Part shown: piece after piece, positions 26,760 to 35,366 of the stretch
How the letters are laid out: each line of letters begins with the position of its first letter
Numbering within the stretch: the first letter of the stretch is position 1
Origin: Balanoglossus misakiensis
Lineage: Eukaryota; Hemichordata
Length of the DNA: 64,000 nt
Direction: 5' to 3'
NCBI GenBank assembly: GCA_040954595.2
Contig: CM082590.2
Location: forward strand, 8,556,001-8,620,000
Notes under the pieces: generated by a model
The model's input: only the letters and a program-made list of their open reading frames with translations
Told to the model about the DNA's origin: nothing
The model's database searches: none
Program-made: the position numbers and the translations under genes

Positions 26760-29700
26760 ATGGAGTCCGCGTGGAACATCTGCAATAGTTCGGAGACGGT
26801 GTCTTTTTACGCGTCTTACGATTACAGAGACCCCGTCGCTGCCGTCGCCATTGGAATCCTCGCCGTCATCGGGATTTTGGGAAATTCCTTGGTCGTCTAT
26901 ATCGTGATGAAGTACCGTGACATGCAAAGCGTGACGAACGCCTACATCTCAAATCTGGCGAAAGCAGACATTTGCTTTTTCGTGGTGTGCGCCGTGCCTG
27001 CTTCGATTCAACTCGTCAACGGTGGCGTATGGACGTTTGGAGATTTCATGTGTAGATTTGTCGTCTACATACAAAATGTAAGGCGTTTTATGAAATATTT
27101 TGGATGCGCAATTTTATACCATTTTATATGTTTAATTTTTCAACATTTACAACATACCTATACCTACCTACGTACATACATACATACATACATACATACA
27201 TACATACATACATACATACATACATACATACATACATACATACATACATACATCATGGTATAACCGGAAATAGACCAGGGAAGTGTGATTAAAAACAGCC
27301 TGTATTGAGTGTTATTTTAGAAGAAAACAAGTGATTTAAAGTTGTGAGACCGATACTTGAGGTTTAAAAAAACATAAAACACCGCAGTGGCGAAGTCAAA
27401 CGAGCTACTGAAGGATTCTCGACATAGTGCTTCATTTCCAACGACTGCAATTTCGGTTGACTATAAAAAACAAACGCAGAAAACGTGATCGTCAATCTAG
27501 CTTTTATCGTTCTTCCGGTCATTACAAGCTAATTAACGTGAACTTGTTTCAGCGACAGACGCTAGATTTCTGACTGAGCAATAAAAACAGTCCCATTAAA
27601 TTCCTCTAAATTGGCTAGTCTTGTGACTTGTTATCACCGTGAAAGGCCCTGCAGATATCACTAAGAAACTGCATGCGTCAAACTTATCTCGTATGTGATT
27701 AAAGCTCAATCATCTGTAACTTTTCATAGAGATTTTACTATGTTTGGTTTGTGTGTCTACTGCAGTTTCTTGTTCAAATTCCTGAAGCACGATGAAATGC
27801 CAAGTAGCTTGTTAACACACGCTATAAGTATATAGTCAACATTGTTATTGTGCAAAATGCGTATTCTAGTCCGGACTAGAATTCATCTGTTAACAATAAC
27901 AGTGGTCGTTACACACATACAGGCTGTGTTGACAAGTGGGGTACTGGGTATATTAGCATGCTGATTGGAGTAGAACAAGAAATTGCATTTGGTACACAGA
28001 ACAAAATACTGAAAATGAAGACAAAAGATACAACTAATGTCCCATTAATATTTGACCGACAGGTGTCTGTACAAGCGACAGTAAGCACATTCGCCGCCAT
28101 GACAGTCGACAGATGCAAGGTCATTTTCAACCCGCTGACGTCGAGGGCGCACAGGACGAAAAGGGGAGTTCGGATTGTCATAGCTTTGATTTGGATAAGT
28201 ATGTAATGATCCGTCTAATACTGTTTATCTACCTGAGGTCGTAAATGTTTCCCCAAGACAGACAGGGAGAACCATTTCATTTCTGGGGAGGGGGTGGATG
28301 GACGCTGGGGGTGTTTGCAGATGATCCAGAGGAGAACGAATTTCTTCTGCAGCGTCTTGAGGAAAAGGGTGGACTTGCAATGAAAACAAAATGTTGTAAC
28401 CATGGTAACAGTGGCCGAAAACAAATCTCTGAAATACCCAAAACCTCCACCCCAGAAATCAAATGGTTCTTCCCTAAGCTTTAATAGCCGCAAAACCACA
28501 TGTTGATTTCAGGATATATGTTGAAATACGAAAAGAACGCGTTGCTACATGTATTGATAGGCAGGGTCTCTCTGAACAGAGGGGAAAGTCGCACATGTTC
28601 AGTTCAGACGACATGTACCCTTTAAGCCGAACCAGAATGACGCGTACAGAGATAGGAGAATTAAGTATGCCAGCCATCCGCATAGAAAACAGCCATTTCG
28701 CTTATCTATCTGTATTGTAGCGTTTCCATCCGTTTCGGTCGATAACACAAGGGCAAAAGGGTATGTCTGTTGGAATTTATATAGAGACATAGTCTCGCGC
28801 AGTGTCTCGGTTGATATGGAAACCGATATAATCTAGCAGTCGACTTTTGCTCCAACGGTTCACTAGAAACAGCAGCTAATGTGTGAAGATGGTTCGTTAG
28901 AGCACGTCACTGAGATAGCGTTCAGTCGTGATGTGACCCCGGGTTGACCTTACGCGCGTCTGTGATAAGCGCTTTCTGCCTGAAGTCTGGGAGCCAGCGA
29001 GTTGCTATGGTGACGCTGTCAATCATGGTGGCTTGGTTCTAATGATACTAAGAACGTCGTGTGTCCCTCTGTCTTTCTGCCCCCCCCCCCCTCTCTCTAT
29101 ATATATATACACACACACTCACAATTCAACGACTGTAAGCTGCTTTATAACTTTTAAAACTTGTTTTTATTCTTCATTCCAGCTTCGTGTTTAATGCATC
29201 TGCCAGTCATAATGACGTACGGCGTCATGGTTGACATCATCACCGGATCTCCGTGCTGCACGTACTTGGACGTGCCCGCCAAGCTGGTCGTGTTCGTCAC
29301 CTTCGAGGTCCTGGTCATGTACGCCATTCCACTGGCTGTCATCGGCGTCTGCAACATCTGCATTGCCGTTCGCGTCTGCAACTCCCGATTGCCGGACACC
29401 CTTCGAAGGACCTCCGGTCGAGCGAGAAGTGCGGCGAGTACCGTTGGCGCGCAGAAGACCGATGGCGGGAAGAAACAAACACATCTCGTTCACTGCGACA
29501 GCGTTGAAGACTCGGGCAACCAAAATGTGCAAATAGTCGTCATGTTGTTAGTTATTATCGCCTTCTTTGCAGTCTGCTGGGGGCCAGCACACGCAATTAG
29601 ACTTTACATCGTATTCAGTGACAACTATAACCCAGACGTGATTTTCAGACTGTCGTCGTTCGCTCTTTGCCTCAATTACTTGAATTCCTCCCTAAACCCC

Positions 29701-29871
29701 GTCCTCTACGCGTACCTCGGGAAGAATTATCGTGACTACGCCAAGCAGATTTTCACATGTGGGCGAACTCAACGATCTTCAGCTATGCTGTATGGCAACA
29801 CGCATTCAGTGGTTGCTAGGCGACTTACAGGAGCCCAGAGGAACGCAGCCGTCACACCTGCGGCTGTGTAG
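26760..29871 (+). CDS. kisspeptin receptor-like (GPR54/galanin/allatostatin-A type) GPCR, 3 exons, 380 aa
   Basis: Exons 26760-27077, 29183-29871 and, between them, 28063-28198 join in phase with GT-AG sites to give 380 residues. Seven membrane segments are visible. TM1 has GNS. TM2 has NLAKAD. TM3 begins with the conserved Cys in FMCRF and ends in DRC (residues 122-124) instead of the usual DRY. TM4 has IW, a Cys pair lies in the second extracellular loop, TM5 has a Pro, TM6 has CWGP (from residue 283) and TM7 has NPVLY (from residue 323), followed by a helix 8. An N-glycosylation site (NSS) lies near the N-terminus. The stretch YIQNVSVQAT followed by AMTVDR closely resembles vertebrate kisspeptin receptors, and from memory the first intron lies at the same YIQ/VSVQAT junction. 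It should be a plasma-membrane peptide receptor, probably Gq-coupled by family. Galanin- or allatostatin-type is the main alternative. Confidence 0.82.
27170..27254. repeat. (ACAT)n microsatellite in GPCR intron 1
   Basis: About 20 near-perfect copies of a 4-bp ACAT unit lie inside the first intron (27078-28062) of the GPCR gene. The frames reading through it encode only YIHT repeats and are not coding. Confidence 0.95.
28264..28476. mobile_element. MITE-like foldback element in GPCR intron 2
   Basis: About 27-bp imperfect terminal inverted repeats bound a 213-bp segment. The left arm begins AGGGAGAACCATTTCATTTC, and the right arm, read on the opposite strand, begins AGGGAAGAACCATTTGATTT. 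It is non-coding and lies within intron 2 (28199-29182). I could not identify a clear target-site duplication. Confidence 0.55.
29080..29125. repeat. compound poly-C/(CT)n/(TA)n/(CA)n microsatellite
   Basis: A run of C is followed by CT, TA and CA dinucleotide repeats, shortly before the acceptor of the last GPCR exon. Confidence 0.9.
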
Positions 29872-29924
29872 TTCTTTCGAATCGACAAAATCAATGCCTT
29901 TCCTTGAAGAATGTGCATCTGAAA

Positions 29925-29930
29925 AATAAA
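29925..29930 (+). terminator. polyadenylation signal of the GPCR gene
   Basis: A canonical AATAAA lies 54 bp after the GPCR stop codon. Confidence 0.7.
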
Positions 29931-29982
29931 ATGATATAGACTGTGTACTAACTACTAGTATTTGTCAGTTTCTATGTACAAG

Positions 29983-30167
29983 TACGTATGTATGTATGTA
30001 TGTATGTATGTATGTATGTATGTATGTATGTATGTATGTATGTATGTATGTATGTATGTATGTATGTATGTATGTATGTATGTATGTATGTATGTATGTA
30101 TGTATGTATGTATGTATGTATGTATGTATGTATGTATGTATGTATGTATGTATGTATGTATGTATGA
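29983..30167. repeat. (GTAT)n microsatellite
   Basis: About 46 near-perfect copies of a 4-bp unit lie just downstream of the GPCR gene. Frames through it encode only VCMY or YIHT repeats. It is the reverse complement of the ACAT tract in GPCR intron 1. Confidence 0.96.
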
Positions 30168-31352
30168 TGGAAACTGAATGTGTTTGACATTGTATTTGTT
30201 ACTAGCTACGTACGCGTGTCTATGTAGGCCATGGTTTCAGCCAAAAACCAGCACACACATACAAAATGAATGTAACATATTTGTAATCAAAAACACCCGA
30301 ACGTCTATCGAGGTTCCATTACAGATATTATCCTCTCGCGTGTAACGAAGGCTGTTCGCGACAGCTAATTTGTAATCATCAATGTTGTCTGAAAAATTGA
30401 CAGGCATGGGTATGTCGCCTGATTATCAAGGCGGAAATTACGATCGATTGCTTGATTAAATTGAACGAGTCCATCAGCCTACAGCCCGTTAAGTGAGTGT
30501 GCGGCGCCTTGGTAAATCTATTACTTTAGCTGCGGCAACGCAGCTGTTACGTACATCAACTGGCTTATGTGAATCTCTGAACCAAGGTTGAAGGATATAT
30601 TTTCTTATCAACACATCCTTCGCTAATTCGCTCTCCTCTCTGTTCTGTGGCCATCCCTCGTATCGTCAGTTATTTTTTAGCGACATCCACTTCGGATTTC
30701 TCTTTTCCCCCCGTAAATAATGACATTATTATATTTTTTCCCTATTCAGGCAAATGTGTGTTTGATGAGAATGTTAATGACCATGTGCATATTTTGCAGT
30801 GTAGGCCTATGCCTACGCGTCTGTTGTCGCCGAACGCACATTGAATAATTTAGCTTTACTTGTAATTTCCCATCAACATTACTCATTTTGAGTAAAAAAA
30901 TACTTTTGTGTACATGTATTTATACAAGTACACATACACGTACATCTACCCATCACTTGCTGCGAGTGATACCGTCGTATGTTTATGAAAAGCAGAACCA
31001 ACCGTTGGGTGCGCTATGCAGGATACTTGTATCTGATCATTCACAGTTCGTCGATTCGAATGTTACAGCTGTTTGCTATTTCAAGTAAATGGACGTAGAT
31101 TACTTGTCAGAATATTCCATATTTCATGTATAATAAAAGAAAATGATAAGTTCTTCATGACGAGCCAAGTGAATCGATCAGTAAGCTTAATAGGGTGTTA
31201 TGACTCGTGAAAACCGACTCGAATCCGAGTCCGAATCTGTCTACAGAATACGTTGGAAACATCAACAACTTGAGAGTTTAGGGTGGTCTGTCGTGACTAT
31301 GATAAGACTATTCCTGGTATCGTGAAGGCGTCTATTTACCCATTTTGCGATT
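30168..31352. other. intergenic region between GPCR and zinc-finger gene 1
   Basis: This stretch has no open frame with recognisable homology and no paired splice sites that I could link to a gene. It should contain the promoter of zinc-finger gene 1 at its right end. Confidence 0.6.
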
Positions 31353-32862
31353 ATGGATTTCGACTGTCAGCCAACTGCAAGGTGTGACGTCGATCGCACG
31401 GAATACTTCTTTCGTGTCGGTATTGGTTCGTTGGTCTCCCAAGACACCAGTGTTGGCGTTGGTAAGTAACCAAACATTGGCTGCTGGCCATGGGCCTAGT
31501 GGTGGAAATGTAGTTTTGCTGTGATGTTGATAGAGATGACTGAGAATGTAGACTGTAGGTACAGTCCTTCAAACTCTCCCTGTAGTGGAGGTACGGAGCG
31601 GCCCTAAACGACTGTACCTTATCAGAATGCTGTGTTTTATTTCAGACCGGCAGAATACATGTGTAGACACTAGAAGCCACACTGAGAAGAGAATGAAGTT
31701 GGCTGATGTTTTTGCCAGAACTGCTCAGAGTATATGTCAGAGATTTGAAGCGAATCGGATTTCTGAAAATGGTACGTGATGAAAGATTGTTAAAATCATC
31801 CGCAATGTTTTGGCCAAGAAAATGTCATTGTCAATATATGTACATGTATATTTGGAATCAACATATACATGTATTGACATTTTCTTGGCCAAAAATTGTT
31901 CGTGTTATCTTTTGTGCGTTGTATGGTATATAAAACCTGACAGGGAATAAGATGGTGGACTTTGGGGGGTCATGATAATTATTTTATCTCCCTGCCTACA
32001 TGATACCGGTAATGCACTGTACATATGTGCTTCAAGGTTAACTCAGCTGATATGTTTCTATGAACAATATTTGTAAGATTACAAATTTAAATGATTTTTT
32101 TTCTTCTCCAACACAGATATTCAGATCATCGTACAGAGCCTGGCTCTAAGTGGTCGCATTTCAACAGAGAAAGTGGAATCGGACCACGAAGGAAAGAGTT
32201 TAGACGAAATGAACCCGGGACATCCAACTGAAACAGAACAAAACAGAGACTTAAATCACAGACCCTATGAGTGCAAAGACTGTGGGAAAATATTTCGTAC
32301 CAGCGATGCTGTGATGACGCATCTCGCGATCCACTCGAACGGAAACGGCTACGTGTGCGCAGAGTGCGGGAAGATATTCTCGCGGAGCTACGATCTCAAG
32401 AAACATATACGAGGCCACGCGAACGAACGACCATACGAATGTGAAATCTGCGGGAAGCGATTCTCCGTCAGCGGAGTTCTGTGTCAACACCGGAGGACCC
32501 ACTCCGACGAGAGACCCTACGTATGCAAATTATGCGATAAAGCATTCATCACGAAAGTCCGATTAAAAGCGCACTTTTCGGTCCACTCCGACCAACGAGA
32601 GTTTCTGTGCGAGGTGTGCGGGAAAGCGTTTGCCAGGAAAGAAGGCTTGAAGCGACACCTCATCATCCATTCGGACGAACGACCGTACGCATGCAAAGAG
32701 TGCGGGAAACGATTCACCCAAAACTGCAACCTACGGACGCACATGAAAGTACACAGACAGGCCGCGCAAATACAAAAAAATCATGTGAAAAATATTCTCC
32801 ATAGGGCTGAGACTGAGTTGTCATGGACACCACTTAAACAAGGAGACTGTATAGATGTTTAA
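31353..32862 (+). CDS. C2H2 zinc-finger protein 1 (six fingers) with family-specific N-terminal module
   Basis: Exons 31353-31461, 31646-31771 and 32117-32862 join in phase 1 with GT-AG sites to give 326 aa. Exon 1 starts MDFDCQ and ends near DTSVGV. Exon 2 (residues 37-78) contains HTEKRMKLADVF and RFEANRISENG. Exon 3 opens with DIQIIVQSLALSG. Six C2H2 fingers (about residues 129-291, C-x2-C-x12-H-x3-H) are joined by linkers such as NERPYE and SDERPYV, which resemble the classical TGEKP linker. A short tail follows. It is most likely a nuclear sequence-specific DNA-binding regulator; target and sign of action cannot be read here. The exon 1-3 module also occurs in zinc-finger gene 2 and, less exon 1, in gene 3, and broken copies lie downstream. 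The start is the only in-frame ATG that fits the exon-1 pattern of gene 2. Confidence 0.88.
31808..31894. repeat. palindromic foldback in intron 2 of zinc-finger gene 1
   Basis: The ends form an inverted repeat: TTTTGGCCAAGAAAATGTCA at the left and its reverse complement at the right. Pairing continues inward through an AT-rich TACATGTA segment after a small bulge. It lies between exons 2 and 3 and is non-coding. Confidence 0.75.
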
Positions 32863-33086
32863 GAATGGTGACAGATTCACCAAATTAATGACTTGAAGGG
32901 ACATTTTGGGATGATTCAGTTTTAAACTAACCACCATATGAATACTAAAATGGTGGGAAAAGATATTCAAATCTAACTTTTGTTGAGAATTTTGTGTTTT
33001 TGGAGCACAGCTCAGTTTTGGAAATTCCTTGTAAGTTTGATATTGAGAAATGACTGTACCCAACATGCAATTATTTTCATGACTGA

Positions 33087-33092
33087 AATAAA
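33087..33092 (+). terminator. polyadenylation signal of zinc-finger gene 1
   Basis: AATAAA lies 225 bp after the stop codon, in the expected orientation. Confidence 0.55.
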
Positions 33093-33185
33093 CATTGAGT
33101 TCATATTTTTCCTCAAACTGTATGTTGTTTACTTCCTTATACATTATAGAACATAATCAAAGGAAATCAATAAATATAAATTATC

Positions 33186-33256
33186 TTTCATTCCCATTTC
33201 GCTTTATAGAAGTCCAACTTAATATAGAAAACAATGGGTTTGGACCGAATCATGCA
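33186..33256 (+). mobile_element. 85-bp MITE-like repeat, copy 1 (diverged)
   Basis: This is a diverged member of a dispersed family defined by AACCCTTTCACC ends and the core GTCCAACTT..AGAAAACAATGG.TTTGGACC. The right terminal repeat is degraded here. Confidence 0.6.
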
Positions 33257-33601
33257 TGTGTTGGGTTGTACACAGCGCCCTCTACAAAATAATCACCCGA
33301 CAAGTATTTTGATGTTTATTTTAAATTCACCTCTGTTCTTTTTGTGGAGTTATGCTATTTTGCCCTAGTATACATCGTTTTACAACAGAGAAAGTGAGAA
33401 TTGGTCCGTTGGTCGCCGAAATTTGGTAGAGATTGGTGTTTATTTGGCATATCGCGTATCCGAGTCTGCATCTGATGACAAGGCATTCCCTGTTGCAAAA
33501 AGTTTTTGCCTAGAAACTGTAGGCTACAGTTTACGTGGTCTGGCTGTGTGTGTGAGCGCTAGAGAGATGAAAAAGAATTTAGACTATTTTGCAGTCGCCA
33601 T

Positions 33602-34103
33602 ATGGGGAAATTTCACGGAAACAAGATTCTGGTAACATCGGTGATGCTGTCTCCCTTGGAAACTGTCGGCGTCGGTAAGTAACCATGGCAACAGAGGAGT
33701 TTCTAGCCCTCGGCAGTTGAAGTTGTTTCAATCTAGCCCGCGTATATCTAAATCTTCGAATATGACCACGTGGTTGCCTACTTTTTCACGTGGCAATCCA
33801 GTGAAAATTTGTCATTGGATATATGGCTCAACTTACCATGGTAATTATAAAAAATTGTGAAAAATGTATCTAATTGATCCTTAAATTTTTAATTATCTTT
33901 GCTTTATCATACAGCATGCTTCTGTTAGGAAAATAAATGACATGAAAAGATGACCAGTCAATATATGTTGTTTTATTTCAGACTCTCAAAATACTTCTGA
34001 AAATACAGAGCATCATGAGAAGATGTTGAAATGGACTGAAAAATTTGAAGAAAAAGTCTAAAAGTCTGCAAAAGATTTGAAGAAAGTCATATGTGTGAAA
34101 ACG
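33602..34103 (+). pseudogene. broken 5' exons of a zinc-finger family gene (unit A)
   Basis: Exon 1 (33602-33674, starting MGKFHGNKIL and ending ETVGVG, donor in phase 1) and exon 2 (33982-34103) match the first two exons of the local zinc-finger genes in position, phase and residues (QNTSEN, HHEKM, then KRFEESH and ENG in another frame). Exon 2 is 122 nt, whereas the intact genes have 123 or 126 nt. The missing base puts a TAA in frame after EEKV, and downstream residues resume the family pattern only after a frame shift. No exon 3 or zinc fingers follow before the oppositely oriented TRIM gene. The reading frame upstream of the ATG is broken relative to unit B. Confidence 0.75.
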
Positions 34104-34281
34104 GTAAGTGATAAGTCTTTGAGATGATCTGTGTATGTCTTCAGGTCCCCTTAAAAGGTAAAATTTTGCTCCAGGAATATGGACCCAATCAAGCAACAAA
34201 TCCCCATACAGCTCTTCTATCATATTAGCCCCCTCCCTCCCCTGAGCAATTAATCATGACATGGGGAGTACAAAAAAATCT

Positions 34282-34447
34282 TAACCTTTTCACCCCCAAT
34301 TCGATTTGGACTGAACCTAGCTGTGGTACGCAGCTGTACCGTTGGGGGGGGGGGGGGCGATTACCCCACAGACAATCAGCCCCCCCCCCCCCCCTCCCCA
34401 CGGTACAGCTGCGTACCACAGCTAGACTAAACCATGGTGAAAGGGTT
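34282..34447 (+). mobile_element. 85-bp MITE-like repeat, copy 2, interrupted
   Basis: The left part (CTTTTCACCCCC, then GATTTGGACTGAAC) and the right end (CCATGGTGAAAGGGTTAAG) of the family flank a 109-bp foldback insertion. The matching copy in unit B (39665-39756) has no insertion. Confidence 0.8.
34317..34425. mobile_element. 109-bp foldback element with perfect 26-bp inverted repeats
   Basis: The left arm (34317-34342, starting CTAGCTGTGGTACG) and right arm (34400-34425) are exact reverse complements. The loop has a G run and a C run that could extend the hairpin. Flanks ACTGAAC (34310-34316) and ACTAAAC (34426-34432) look like a slightly diverged 7-bp target-site duplication. It is absent from the matching site of unit B. 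Confidence 0.85.
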
Positions 34448-35015
34448 AAGAATACATTCAGGAGTAAAACTGAAAGAAATAGTAAAAAAAGTTACAGTTA
34501 ATGTACATGTACCTTCAAATAATACCATGATAAAATAACACAAGAATATGCAAAAACTAGAAAATGTTCAGTTTGTACTGAGAAAAAAAACCATATAAAA
34601 AATTCACACACAGATAATCTGACCCTGTTACAGGGTATATGAAATAACTCCTGCTACAGGAGATCATGTAAAGTTCAAAATTACGTAGCTGAATTCAAAG
34701 GTATTTGTCAGTTCTGATCAGTGTATGTACATGAATTGACACACATATGAGTGTGGTACATACATTGTCTTCACACCATTTCCTTACAAAATTTGCATAT
34801 CTTAGATTCTATATTGCTATATTTCACCCCCGTCCCCCCAAACAGTCAATAAAGTACTTTTGAAGTCACAAAGAAAACAAGGAAAAATTCTGTTGAAAGA
34901 TAAAAATGAAAACAAATGATATTCAGTGAATTCTAAAAATCAATATCACACTCTAATTATGTCAAGACAATTTTTCTTTCTTTGTGTAAACACTACATCA
35001 CTGATCCAAAGACAT
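34448..35015. other. non-coding spacer in unit A
   Basis: This AT-rich spacer lies between the broken zinc-finger exons and the next MITE copy downstream of TRIM gene A. It holds only short frames, and unit B carries a closely similar stretch. Confidence 0.6.
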
Positions 35016-35105
35016 TAACCCTTTCACCCCCAGTTCCCTCTTTAGAGGTCCAACTTTATCATATAAAACAATGGATTTGGACCAAACCATGGTGGTGAAA
35101 GGGAT
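35016..35105 (+). mobile_element. 85-bp MITE-like repeat, copy 3
   Basis: A full-length copy starts TTAACCCTTTCACCCCC and ends GGTGGTGAAAGGG. It lies in the 3' flank of TRIM gene A and is matched by copy 5 in unit B. Confidence 0.8.
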
Positions 35106-35366
35106 AAAAGGACAATGTGTGATTTTTGGGTTGACTGGGACAACTGCAGTCAGTTCTAAGTTGTGGGTGATTTTACCCACAATACACTGTCAAAGTCTGT
35201 GGTTTGACCACCTCAACACAAATCAAACATTTCAGGATTTGTGAAATAACTCACTAACTCTGTGAGTTACACCAACATGGGTAGTCAGTCAGTCATCACA
35301 AAGAATTCCCATCCAAAGTTGGTAAAATTTGGAATATAGTGTGCTTCATCTTGTGATGTTTGAGTG

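Noticed and set aside
26331-26927. 198-codon minus-strand frame overlapping GPCR exon 1
   Set aside because: It overlaps the well-supported receptor exon antisense, crosses a poly-C run and has no domain or splice context.
29972-30190. Open frames through the tetranucleotide tracts (YIHT or VCMY repeats)
   Set aside because: Pure translation of microsatellite sequence.
34893-34930. Possible exon 3 start (GATATTCAG) after the unit A pseudo-exons
   Set aside because: It resembles the family's D-I-Q start for three codons only, then hits a stop, lacks a pyrimidine-rich acceptor and is not preserved as such in unit B.
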